Source: Scatomonas sp963928055 (GTDB lineage Bacteria > Bacillota > Clostridia > Lachnospirales > Lachnospiraceae). Taken from it: 64,000 bases of DNA. Both the position numbers and the translations under genes were made by a program. This document shows positions 8,341-16,422 of the stretch, in pieces. The notes beneath the pieces were generated by a model. The model was not told the DNA's origin and did not search any database. It saw only the letters and a list, made by a program, of their open reading frames with translations. Every line of letters starts with the position of its first letter. The stretch's first letter is position 1. Location: contig CAWVDN010000001.1 in NCBI GenBank assembly GCA_963928055.1, positions 372,001 to 436,000 on the forward strand. Direction: 5' to 3'.

Positions 8341-9561
8341 TCACTGCCTGCAGCAGTACCATTTCCAGAGCCGCTCCAGGCACCATGGGTAGTCGATCTT
8401 TTCCACGCCGGAAACAGCGGTCAGGGGATACTCCGCCAGGATTTCTCCCTCCAGGGTGCAGATGGCTTTCCCGACCTCTTCTCCGGCTTCTACCGGCGCT
8501 TTCAGCTGCTCCGGCAGTTGATACCGGATCTCCACCTGCTGATCTTTCCGCAGCAGCAGCTTCAGGGTCCGCTCCTCTTCCGGCAGGGCAAAGTCCGCGG
8601 TGATCCGAGCTTCGCCCTCCCCGGGGAATCCCTCATATCTTCCCTCGGCCACAGGGATCTCTTTTCCCTGAAACTCTTGATCAAATACTTCCCGGTATTC
8701 ATAATTCTCAAATCCGTATTCCATGAGTTTCCGGGTGTCCGACCACTTATATTCCCGGTGATCCGGCCAGCCGCAGGCCAGCAGAGAAACGATCAGGCAG
8801 CGCTCTCCCTGCTCCACGGCTCCTACGTAGCAGTATCCGGCCTTGGAGGTAAATCCGGTTTTTCCGGAAAGGGCGCCCTCCATCATGGTAAGAAATGTAT
8901 TATGGTTTTGACAGTCGTAAAAATTTTCCTGTTCCGCGTCCCAGAAGCTGTAAGCGCTGGTGCCGGTGATCTCCAGAAACTGCGCCGCTTTTGGCGACTG
9001 GCGGATGCAGTACCGCAGGATCAGGGCAAGGTCCGCCGCCGTCGTGTGATGTTCCCCCTCCCCGTCGGAGCCGTCCAGGCCATTGGGAGTCACGAAATGG
9101 GTGTCCCGGCAGCCGATCTCCCTGGCCTTCTCGTTCATGAGTCCCGCAAACGCCTCCACAGAACCGGCGACTCCCTGGGCGATCATCACCGCTGTGTCAT
9201 TGTAAGACTCCAGCATCATGGCGTAGAGGAGATCCAGCATATAGAAGCGCTGTCCTTCCCGGACGCCCAGACGCACCTGGGGCTGAGCGGCAGCCTCCCG
9301 GGAAGCCGTCAGCACAGCTGCCGCCGGGTCCCCGGTGAGCTCCAGGGCCAGGATGCAGGTCATGATCTTTGTGGTGCTGGCCATGGCCAGAGGCGTTTCC
9401 TCCTCTTTTCCGTATAGGACCCGTCCGGAGTCGGCGTCCATAAGACACGCGGAAGAGGCATACAGCTCTTCCTGAAAGCTGTACGCCTCTTCCGCGGATA
9501 AAAACAGCGGATGTTCCAGGAGCAGGAGCAGCCCCAGAAAAAGACTGAAGATTTTTTTCAT
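8341..9561 (-). CDS. D-alanyl-D-alanine carboxypeptidase (DacF-like), second copy
   Basis: Secreted or membrane-attached penicillin-binding D,D-carboxypeptidase that trims the terminal D-Ala from peptidoglycan stem peptides. 406 residues; signal peptide about 1-23. Active-site motifs: STTK (62-65), SYN (119-121) and GKTG near residue 234. A C-terminal beta-rich PBP5-like domain follows, ending in a hydrophobic/aromatic tail (about 385-400) that may act as a membrane anchor. It follows scpB by about 80 bases; scpA-scpB-dacF order is common in Clostridia. A paralogue lies at 13145-14320. Confidence 0.9.
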   Translation of the reverse strand: MKKIFSLFLGLLLLLEHPLFLSAEEAYSFQEELYASSACLMDADSGRVLYGKEEETPLAMASTTKIMTCILALELTGDPAAAVLTASREAAAQPQVRLGVREGQRFYMLDLLYAMMLESYNDTAVMIAQGVAGSVEAFAGLMNEKAREIGCRDTHFVTPNGLDGSDGEGEHHTTAADLALILRYCIRQSPKAAQFLEITGTSAYSFWDAEQENFYDCQNHNTFLTMMEGALSGKTGFTSKAGYCYVGAVEQGERCLIVSLLACGWPDHREYKWSDTRKLMEYGFENYEYREVFDQEFQGKEIPVAEGRYEGFPGEGEARITADFALPEEERTLKLLLRKDQQVEIRYQLPEQLKAPVEAGEEVGKAICTLEGEILAEYPLTAVSGVEKIDYPWCLERLWKWYCCRQ

Positions 9562-9642
9562 ATACGCAGTGTCCTCCTCTCTGCGTATAGTCTATGGAAA
9601 AATCCGCCATTTCATTCAGTTTTCTGTTTCCGGAGGAGCCCT

Positions 9643-10218
9643 TTACACCTCCACTTTCACCGGGATCTCCGCCTCGGCTTCTTCTTTGAAATCTTCCAGC
9701 ATTACGGGACTGATCTCCGGCAGACTGTCCCTGGATTCGATCCCGAAATCCCGCAGAAATTCCTCCGTAGTGCCAAACAGCAGAGGCCTTCCGGGGGCGT
9801 TGAGGCGTCCCAGCTCCTGGATCAGACCGTACTCAATGAGCTTGTTCACCGCATGGTCGCTTTTCACGCCCCGGATCTTTTCGATCTCCGCCTTGGTCAC
9901 CGGCTGCCGGTAGGCGATGATGGACAGCGTCTCCAGCATCACATCCGTCAGGACCGCCTTTTGAGGATGGCTGGCCACCGCTGTCAGGCAGCCGTAAAAT
10001 TCTTTTTTCGTACAGAGCTGATACCGGTCCTCCAGCTCGATCAGGCGGATCCCCCGGTCGGCGGCTTCATATCCGGCTTCCAGTTTCTTCAGGATCTCCC
10101 GGGTCTCCTCCGCAGTCCTGCCGATGGCGGAAGCGATCCTGGACAGTTCCACGGAATCTCCCATGGCAAAGAGGATGGCCTCCACCGCCCCCTGCAGTTT
10201 TTCATCATCCATTTTCAT
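9643..10218 (-). CDS. scpB: Segregation and condensation protein B
   Basis: Kleisin-associated winged-helix protein of the Smc-ScpAB complex that compacts and segregates the chromosome. 191 residues, with two winged-helix units; the typical SIIAYRQPVTKAEIEKIRG segment lies near residues 98-116. The acidic tail is usual for the family. Its start overlaps the end of scpA by 14 bases, so the two are translationally coupled. ATG at 10218 fits homologues, beginning MKMDDEKLQGAVEAILFAMG. Confidence 0.95.
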   Translation of the reverse strand: MKMDDEKLQGAVEAILFAMGDSVELSRIASAIGRTAEETREILKKLEAGYEAADRGIRLIELEDRYQLCTKKEFYGCLTAVASHPQKAVLTDVMLETLSIIAYRQPVTKAEIEKIRGVKSDHAVNKLIEYGLIQELGRLNAPGRPLLFGTTEEFLRDFGIESRDSLPEISPVMLEDFKEEAEAEIPVKVEV

Positions 10219-10999
10219 TCACCTCTTCCGTATATGGTTCCACCACGGTGTCTTCCGCTTCCAGAGATTCGATCCGGATCTCTCCGAAGATCTCCTCCTG
10301 GGTGATGCGTATCTTTCCCGTCTTCATCAGCTCCAGAACTGCCAGAAATGTGACGACCAGCTGGGTGCGGCTCTTCTGTCCCTCCAGCAGGCTGCGGAAA
10401 GAAAACTTCCGGTTTTGTACCGCGTACCGCTCCACAAAGGTCATTTTGTCCGGCAGGGATACTTCCTCCTTTTCGATGCTGCCGAAACGGCTGCGTATGG
10501 GGTCGATCTTGTCCTCCTGTTTCCGGAGCACTTCCCGAAAGACTTTATGGAGCTGTTCCAGCGTCACCCCCTGCAGCAGTTCCCGGGTATCCACGGCAGG
10601 CCGGTACGCCAGCACGCTTTCCGGCAGAGCCTGGGAACGGTAAAAAGCCTGGCCCGCCTCTTCCATGCGATCCCTCAGCTCATAGGAGATGTATTTGTAT
10701 TTCTTGTATTCCAGCAGCTGCGCCACCAGTTCTTCCCTGGGATCTTCTTCTTCCCCTTCCTCATTCACTTCTCTGGGCAGGAGCATCCTGCATTTGATAT
10801 CGATAAGCGTGGCGGCCATGACCATGAACTCGCTGGTCACGTTCATGTCCTCATGGTCCATCTGACGGATATAGTCCAGATACTGGTCCGTGATCTCGGC
10901 AATGGGGATATCGTAAATATCTATTTTATTTTTGTCGATCAGGTGCAGGAGCAGATCCAGGGGTCCCTCAAACACCGGTAATTTTACAGGTATAGCCAT
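10205..10999 (-). CDS. scpA: Segregation and condensation protein A
   Basis: Kleisin subunit linking Smc heads. 264 residues; the diagnostic N-terminus FEGPLDLLLHLIDKNKIDIY (residues 10-29) is intact and the C-terminal winged helix (FLAVLELMKTGKIRITQEEIFG) is present. It is 17 bases after the phosphoesterase gene and overlaps scpB, so it is within one operon running from about 14320 to 8341. Confidence 0.96.
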   Translation of the reverse strand: MAIPVKLPVFEGPLDLLLHLIDKNKIDIYDIPIAEITDQYLDYIRQMDHEDMNVTSEFMVMAATLIDIKCRMLLPREVNEEGEEEDPREELVAQLLEYKKYKYISYELRDRMEEAGQAFYRSQALPESVLAYRPAVDTRELLQGVTLEQLHKVFREVLRKQEDKIDPIRSRFGSIEKEEVSLPDKMTFVERYAVQNRKFSFRSLLEGQKSRTQLVVTFLAVLELMKTGKIRITQEEIFGEIRIESLEAEDTVVEPYTEEVNENG

Positions 11000-11015
11000 C
11001 CTATTTTTCCTTTTC

Positions 11016-11804
11016 CTACACTTCCGCCAGGATCAGTTCCCTGGGATTATTGATCCGCAGGGGCAGTGTATGTTCTCCCAGCCCCGCGCTGACAAGGACC
11101 TTCCGGCCGTCTTTTTCAAAAAGTCCCGCTGCGCTCCGGGGGAACAGGCGGAGATCCGGACTGATAAGCCCTCTGTGCCTGCCGAACCGCAGGATCCCTC
11201 CGTGGTAATGGCCGCAGAGGGTCAGATCGGCGCCCCAGTCAAAATACGCCCCCATATGCTGTGGATTGTGCGCCAGAAGGACGGTAAAGCTCTCCCGGTC
11301 CGGGCTGCCCAGAAGATCTGTGATCACCTTTTTGGACAGCTTCCGGCATTTCAGCCGCCGGTAGTACTCCCTGGGAATGCTGAGACCGTACACCGTGACC
11401 TTCCGGCCTTTCGTCTCCAGAAAACACTTCCCGTTCTTCAGGAAGATCACCCCCAGACCTTCCAGTCCCTGCCGGTAATCCCGGTAAAGAGAGCCGTACT
11501 GCTCCGGATAGATCTCCGCCCGGTACTCATGGTTTCCCTCCGCGTGGATCACCGTAAAATCCTTTCGGAGTTCCGCGGCCAGTTTCAGAGCGGTTTCCGG
11601 ACTCTGTCCGGGCTTTCCCACGATCATATCTCCTCCGCAGAGCACAAGATCCGGCTCCGCGGCCCGGACCTCCTCCAGAAGGCGGCGGTTTTCCTCCCCT
11701 ATGGATACACTGTGCAGGTCCGTAAGAAAAGCGAACCGCAGAGGAATCCTCCCCGGTCCGCCGTCTTCTCTCAGATCATAAGTTGTAACCGTAAATTTTT
11801 TCAT
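11016..11804 (-). CDS. Calcineurin-like metallophosphoesterase
   Basis: Predicted dinuclear-metal phosphoesterase of the YaeI/YkuE-like group, 262 residues. The metal ligands appear in order: FLTDLH (about residue 27), GGDMI (about 57), GNHEY (about 94), and the late CGHYHGG (about 194-200), with HNPQ before it. No signal peptide or membrane helix is evident. Its substrate is unknown; homologues act on UDP-diacylglucosamine-like or other phosphoesters. It is tightly packed between larC (13-base gap) and scpA (17-base gap). Confidence 0.85.
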   Translation of the reverse strand: MKKFTVTTYDLREDGGPGRIPLRFAFLTDLHSVSIGEENRRLLEEVRAAEPDLVLCGGDMIVGKPGQSPETALKLAAELRKDFTVIHAEGNHEYRAEIYPEQYGSLYRDYRQGLEGLGVIFLKNGKCFLETKGRKVTVYGLSIPREYYRRLKCRKLSKKVITDLLGSPDRESFTVLLAHNPQHMGAYFDWGADLTLCGHYHGGILRFGRHRGLISPDLRLFPRSAAGLFEKDGRKVLVSAGLGEHTLPLRINNPRELILAEV

Positions 11805-11816
11805 GGCCCTATCTTA

Positions 11817-13124
11817 CTATATTTCTCCGCGCGACGCAACCTTCTCCGCGGCTTCCTGCCGGAGCCGCTCCATGACCTCCCGGAAGGGCAGTCCCTGTTT
11901 TTCCGCGATAGCGGCGGCATCCTCATATTCCGGATAGGCGAAGACCTGATCCAGATGGCGGCAGCATTTTACCCGCACGCTTCCCAGACTGCTCTCCAGC
12001 ACCTCCGTTTTTCTGGGCAGCGTCCTTCTTTCCTGCCGGTATTTCCGGAAACCGATGGAAGGCGTCTCCCGGAAGAGAATATTCTCCAGTTCTTCCCTGT
12101 GTTCTTCGTCGCAGATCACCTGCAGCAGGTAAGCGGGCCGATGTTTTTTCATCCAGAGGGGAAGGCAGCAGGCGTCCTTGGCGCCGGCCTTCAGGAGTTT
12201 TTCGATGCAGTATCCCAGTTCCTCCCCGCTGGCGTCATCCACATTGGTCTCCAGGACCCAGACCGTCTCCGTCTCTTCCGGAAGACTTTCCCTTCCTTCC
12301 AGAAGCAGGGCCCGCAGCACGTTGGCCCGTTCATACTCTCTGTTTCCCGCCCCCAGGCCGATGCCCGCGATCCTTCTTCCCCCCAGCGGATCCTCCTCAT
12401 GATCTCCCAGAGCAGCCAGCACCGCGGCGCCGGTAGGCGTGACCATTTCCCCTTCCGTGTCCGTAAGGGTAAGGGAAAGCCCGTATTTCCTGGCAAGTTC
12501 CAGGACAGCCGGCACCGGCACCGGCATCAGACCGTGCTGGCAGCGGACCTGTCCCCGTCCCTCGCAGATCCGGGAGTATACGATACGGTCGATCCCCAGA
12601 TTCTCCAGGCAGACGGCCGTTCCCACGATATCGATGATGGAGTCCACGGCTCCTACCTCGTGGAACCCCACCTCCTCCGGGGGCTTTCCATGGACTTTTC
12701 CCTCCGCCTCTGCCAGGACGGTAAAAATCTTCAGGGAGGTCTCCTTCACCCGCCCGGAAAGTCCGGAGTTCTCGATCATCCCCCGGATCTCTTTCATGGT
12801 CCGGTGGCTGTGGGAATGGTCATGCCCGTGGGAATGCTCATGTCCGTGATCATGGCTGTGAAAATGCTCCCCGATGTGGTCCCGCGCATGGTCATGGCCG
12901 TGGTCATGGCTGTGCTCCCTAGGCTGTTCCAGGAACACGTCAAAATCAAAGGAGTCCATGCCCCTTACAGACTTGCGGCCGAAATGCAGCGTATACCCCT
13001 CCACCGGAAGCTTTCTCAGCTGCTCCCGCAGATTCGACGGATCCGCTCCCAGATCCAGCAGGGCTCCTACGGTCATATCGCCGCTGATGCCGGAACTGCA
13101 TTCCAGATATAAAACTTTTTCCAT
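11817..13124 (-). CDS. larC: Nickel pincer cofactor cyclometallase LarC (DUF111), single ORF
   Basis: Inserts nickel into the pyridinium-dithiocarboxylate pincer cofactor of lactate racemase-type enzymes. 435 residues. ECSSGISGDMTVGALLDLG at the N-terminus and GFHEVGAVDSIIDIVG are family hallmarks; residues about 72-108 form a His-Asp-rich metal-storage loop. In Lactobacillus LarC is made by frameshifting from larC1 and larC2; here it is one continuous frame. No larA, larB or larE is in the window, so its client enzyme is encoded elsewhere. It is 21 bases downstream of a carboxypeptidase gene and 13 before a phosphoesterase gene. Confidence 0.92.
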   Translation of the reverse strand: MEKVLYLECSSGISGDMTVGALLDLGADPSNLREQLRKLPVEGYTLHFGRKSVRGMDSFDFDVFLEQPREHSHDHGHDHARDHIGEHFHSHDHGHEHSHGHDHSHSHRTMKEIRGMIENSGLSGRVKETSLKIFTVLAEAEGKVHGKPPEEVGFHEVGAVDSIIDIVGTAVCLENLGIDRIVYSRICEGRGQVRCQHGLMPVPVPAVLELARKYGLSLTLTDTEGEMVTPTGAAVLAALGDHEEDPLGGRRIAGIGLGAGNREYERANVLRALLLEGRESLPEETETVWVLETNVDDASGEELGYCIEKLLKAGAKDACCLPLWMKKHRPAYLLQVICDEEHREELENILFRETPSIGFRKYRQERRTLPRKTEVLESSLGSVRVKCCRHLDQVFAYPEYEDAAAIAEKQGLPFREVMERLRQEAAEKVASRGEI

Positions 13125-13144
13125 TTTCTGTATACCTCATTTTC

Positions 13145-14320
13145 TTAGTTGTTTCTTTCTGCTCTTTTTCCAAAAAAAGCTTTCCATACCAGTCCCAGAT
13201 AATCTCCGTATCCGGCTTTTTCCACGTTCTCCGCATAGACAATGGCTGTGCTTCCCAGTTCTTCCCCCTCCAGGGTAAAGACTGCCCTTCCGGCATTTTC
13301 GCCTTTCCGCACAGGGGCTTCTACTTTCTCCGGCAATTCCACCTCCTTGCGGATCCCGGACAGATCCCTTCCCCGGGTGTCCAGAAAGCGGAATTCCTCC
13401 TCAAAAGCCACCGGAACCTCCCGGACCATGGCTCCCTCCACCGGGACCGGGGACAGCTCCTCCCGGTTTTCATCTGTATAAAGACGGCAGCTGGAAAAGC
13501 CGTAATCCAGCAGAGCGGCAGCCTCCTGAAAACGCGTCCGGTGATCCTCCGATCCCAGGATCACCGCGATCAGGCTCAGGCCTTCCCTTTCAGCTACGGC
13601 GCTGACACAGTATCCCGCCGCGTCGGTGCTGCCTGTCTTCAGACCCAGACAGCCTTCGTAGCTGCGGATCATTTTATTGGTATTGGTCAGGGTAAAGGGC
13701 GTACTTCCTCTGGCCGTCACATGGGTGATATCCTCCATCCAGATGGAGGAATACTCCAGCACCTGGGGATAGCGGCGGATCAGCTCCCGGGTCATCACCG
13801 CCACATCCCCGGCAGTGGTGCAGTGGCCGGCTGAACCGGTAAGGCCGCAGCAGTCTTCAAACCAGGTGCCTGCCATACCCAGGCCCTCCGCCCTCTCATT
13901 CATACGATTCACAAATTCCTCTTCGCTGCCGGCTATGTACTCCGCCATGGCCACGGAGGCATCGTTTCCGGAAGCCACCACGATACATTTGATCAGAGTC
14001 TCCACCGTCTGGGTCTCCCCCGCCTCCAGATAGACCTGGGAGCCGCCCATGCTCTGGGCTCTGGCGCTGACCGTTACCTGGTCCTCCAGGGAGATATTTC
14101 CTTTTTCCAGCTCGTCAAAGATCAGGAGCAGAGTCATGATCTTGGTGATGCTGGCAGGACTTCTCTGTTCCTCCGCGTTTTTTTCGTACAGGACCTCCCC
14201 GGTGCTCACCTCCATCAGCAAAGCCCCCGGCGCGGAAATCTCCGGCCGGGCCCGGGCCGTTAAGGGAAACAGCAGGATCACAGCGGCGATGGCCGGCAGA
14301 ATACAGAAAAACTTTTTCAT
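13145..14320 (-). CDS. D-alanyl-D-alanine carboxypeptidase (DacF-like), first copy
   Basis: 391-residue secreted D,D-carboxypeptidase with signal peptide (about 1-24). Motifs: SITK (57-60), SGN near residue 118 and KTG near residue 224; a PBP5-like C-terminal domain follows. The C-terminus (AGYGDYLGLVWKAFFGK) is an amphipathic helix of the kind that anchors DacA-type enzymes to the membrane. The start at 14320 has AGGAGG just upstream; a frame starting at 14374 would run through a palindromic repeat and is rejected. It heads the operon dacF-larC-phosphoesterase-scpA-scpB-dacF. Confidence 0.9.
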   Translation of the reverse strand: MKKFFCILPAIAAVILLFPLTARARPEISAPGALLMEVSTGEVLYEKNAEEQRSPASITKIMTLLLIFDELEKGNISLEDQVTVSARAQSMGGSQVYLEAGETQTVETLIKCIVVASGNDASVAMAEYIAGSEEEFVNRMNERAEGLGMAGTWFEDCCGLTGSAGHCTTAGDVAVMTRELIRRYPQVLEYSSIWMEDITHVTARGSTPFTLTNTNKMIRSYEGCLGLKTGSTDAAGYCVSAVAEREGLSLIAVILGSEDHRTRFQEAAALLDYGFSSCRLYTDENREELSPVPVEGAMVREVPVAFEEEFRFLDTRGRDLSGIRKEVELPEKVEAPVRKGENAGRAVFTLEGEELGSTAIVYAENVEKAGYGDYLGLVWKAFFGKRAERNN

Positions 14321-14338
14321 AGTTCCTCCTTCTTCCAT

Positions 14339-14381
14339 AGCGTCAGTGTACAGGGGACAATGCCCCCTGTACACTGACGTT
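14339..14381. repeat. Palindromic intergenic repeat, copy 1
   Basis: Perfect 16-bp inverted repeat: CGTCAGTGTACAGGGG (14341-14356) and its complement (14364-14379), with a 7-base loop. It lies in the leader of the first dacF gene. The same CGTCAGTGTA/TACACTGACG arms recur at 50331-50373. It does not carry a T run, so it is not a plain terminator. Confidence 0.8.
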
Positions 14382-14426
14382 ATCCTGCTAACAGTCTATG
14401 AAGGCCGCGGTCTTCTTATGACCCTG

Positions 14427-15980
14427 TCAGAGCGTAGGGGCGATCAGACGCAGCAGCGCCTGGAATCCCCGTACGAACACGTTCCGGTTCCGGCAGAAAT
14501 CCAGATCGATCTCCCGGGAGATATCAAAAGTATTCAGGGCGTCCTGTTTTACCTGCAGCACGGATCTCGTCTGATACATCCAGCAGCCGCACTCAAAATG
14601 CAGATACAGGCTTCTGTAGTCCAGATTGATCGAACCGACCACAGCGATCTCGTCGTCGGACACAAAGCTCTTGGAGTGGATAAATCCCGGGGCGTATTCA
14701 TAGATCCTGACTCCTGCCTCCAGCAGCTGTTCATAGTAGGACTGGGACAGCAGAAAGACCATTTTCTTATCCGGGATCCCCGGGGTAACGATCCGCACAT
14801 CCACACCCTTTTTGGAGGCTGTACACAGTTCCGTCATGATCTCGTTGTCCAGCACCAGATAGGGCGTAAAGATATATACATATTTTTTCGCGTTGCTGAT
14901 GATATTCCGGTAAACATTTTCCCCCACGGTCTCGTCATCCAGAGGAGAATCCCCGTAGGGCTGCACAAAACCATCGCTGGGAAAAGTCTCCAGATAATAC
15001 TGATTGGGCCGGTATACCTCGGAAAGATCGCAGGGCAGTCCGGTGATCACCGACCACATTTTCAGGAACATGACCGTAAAGCTCCAGACGGCTTCTCCGT
15101 GGAGATATACGCCGGAATCCTTCCAGTGGCCGAACCGCTGCTTCTGGTTGATGTATTCATCGGAAAGATTGATCCCTCCCGTAAAAGCGGTGTGCCCGTC
15201 GATGACCGCGATCTTCCGGTGATCCCGGTTGTTCTGGATGATGTTCAGCACCGGACGGAAGGGATTAAAAGCCGCGCATTTGATGCCGTAGGACTGAAGC
15301 ACCTTGTAATACTTGGGCGGCAGGGTGGTAACGCAGATCATACCGTCGTAGATAATGCGCACATCCACCCCCTCTTTCACTTTCTGTTTCAGGATCTCCA
15401 GCACCGTGTTCCACATATAACCGGGACTGATGATGAAAAATTCCAGGAAGATATAGTGCTCTGCCTTTTTCAGTTCTTCCAGGAATCTGGCAAACCAGTC
15501 TTCCCCCACTGAAAAATATTCCGTTACCGTGTGCTCATAGGCGGGGGCGTTGGCCACCCGCTGCAGATACCGGGACTGGTTGGAGATCCCCAGATCCTCC
15601 CGGTCCATGTTGCCGCGGACCTCCGGATCCTCCTCCAGCACATCCCCCATTTCCTCCTCGATCTTTTTCATTTCCTGCTGAAAGAGCTTGGCCACCCTGG
15701 ATTTTCCCGCGGAAAAGTACATGACCAGGCCCACCAGGGGCATGGCCAGGATCAGACTGGTCCAGATCAGCTTATAGCCCGGATTGATGCGGCTGTTGGT
15801 GAGCCACAGTACCGCCGCCACCGCCACGGTCCACATGAGCACATAGGCTACCAGATACCGGCTGGTGAGATACCAGTAGATCAGAAAATAAAACATGAAC
15901 TGAATAAACAGGGCGATCACTGTCAGAGTGATCCGATTGGAGACAAATTTAAGCAGTTTCTTCACTGTACCGAAAATCAT
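14427..15980 (-). CDS. cls: Cardiolipin synthase (phospholipase D family)
   Basis: Membrane enzyme that joins two phosphatidylglycerols into cardiolipin. 517 residues: two N-terminal membrane helices (about 15-38 and 42-62), a third near residues 70-90, then two phospholipase D domains with HKD motifs HRKIAVIDG (about residues 255-263) and HSKSFVSDD (about 435-443), each followed by GGINLSDEY- and GSINLDYRS-type ends. Length and layout match bacterial ClsA. It precedes the dacF-larC-scp operon on the same strand with about 100 bases between, and follows rpsU after a terminator. Its own promoter was not identified with confidence. Confidence 0.93.
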   Translation of the reverse strand: MIFGTVKKLLKFVSNRITLTVIALFIQFMFYFLIYWYLTSRYLVAYVLMWTVAVAAVLWLTNSRINPGYKLIWTSLILAMPLVGLVMYFSAGKSRVAKLFQQEMKKIEEEMGDVLEEDPEVRGNMDREDLGISNQSRYLQRVANAPAYEHTVTEYFSVGEDWFARFLEELKKAEHYIFLEFFIISPGYMWNTVLEILKQKVKEGVDVRIIYDGMICVTTLPPKYYKVLQSYGIKCAAFNPFRPVLNIIQNNRDHRKIAVIDGHTAFTGGINLSDEYINQKQRFGHWKDSGVYLHGEAVWSFTVMFLKMWSVITGLPCDLSEVYRPNQYYLETFPSDGFVQPYGDSPLDDETVGENVYRNIISNAKKYVYIFTPYLVLDNEIMTELCTASKKGVDVRIVTPGIPDKKMVFLLSQSYYEQLLEAGVRIYEYAPGFIHSKSFVSDDEIAVVGSINLDYRSLYLHFECGCWMYQTRSVLQVKQDALNTFDISREIDLDFCRNRNVFVRGFQALLRLIAPTL

Positions 15981-16075
15981 ATTCTGCGCCTTCTCTGGAT
16001 GTAATGATATACGTGTTCCGAATAAAACCTGTTCCCGGACAGGCCATCCCCCTCATCTACTGGTATATAGTACAA

Positions 16076-16107
16076 AAAAGCCCTGACGCGCGTCAAGGCT
16101 TTTTTGC
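16076..16107 (-). terminator. Intrinsic terminator after rpsU (symmetrical)
   Basis: Minus strand AGCCTTGACGC pairs with GCGTCAGGGCT (one G-T pair) and is flanked by an A run before and a T run after, so it ends the rpsU transcript and could act in both directions. Confidence 0.88.
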
Positions 16108-16114
16108 TGCACAA

Positions 16115-16291
16115 TTAATTATATTTACGTTTTCTGGCCGCTTCGGATTTTTTCTTACGACGAACACTGGGTTTCTCGTAATGCTCTCTCTTGCGGATCT
16201 CCTGCTGGATACCGGCCTTTGCGCAGCTGCGTTTGAATCTGCGTAAGGCGCTGTCCAGAGTCTCGTTTTCTTTAACGATCACATTTGACAT
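16115..16291 (-). CDS. rpsU: 30S ribosomal protein S21
   Basis: Small basic protein of the 30S subunit near the 3' end of 16S rRNA. 58 residues, the standard length, starting MSNVIVKENETLDSALRRFK and ending in a Lys/Arg-rich tail. The start at 16291 is preceded by GGAGG and AGGTG stretches; a longer frame to 16339 is not needed. It has its own promoter and terminator, so it is monocistronic between alaS and cls. Confidence 0.97.
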   Translation of the reverse strand: MSNVIVKENETLDSALRRFKRSCAKAGIQQEIRKREHYEKPSVRRKKKSEAARKRKYN

Positions 16292-16368
16292 CTTCTCACA
16301 CCTAACCTCCCTCCAGTTGTAGATTGTGCTTAAATACAACTGTACGGGTATTTTTTTGCACTGAATTT

Positions 16369-16396
16369 ATTATAGCAGATTTTTGCTGTACGTCAA
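16369..16396 (-). promoter_or_regulatory. Promoter of rpsU
   Basis: Minus strand TTGACG (16391-16396), 16 bases, TATAAT (16369-16374), about 75 bases upstream of the rpsU start. Confidence 0.75.
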
Positions 16397-16422
16397 CCAA
16401 TTTTATACAATTTCTGAAAGAA

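Noticed and set aside
7141..9417. 758-codon open frame on the plus strand opposite phosphofructokinase and the carboxypeptidase
   Set aside because: Antisense shadow of two clear genes with complete motifs; its protein is rich in Gly, Pro, His and Leu without domain features.
12780..12920. Short tandem repeat ATGATCATGGCC-like
   Set aside because: Codes for the His-Asp-rich loop of LarC and stays in frame; normal for the family.
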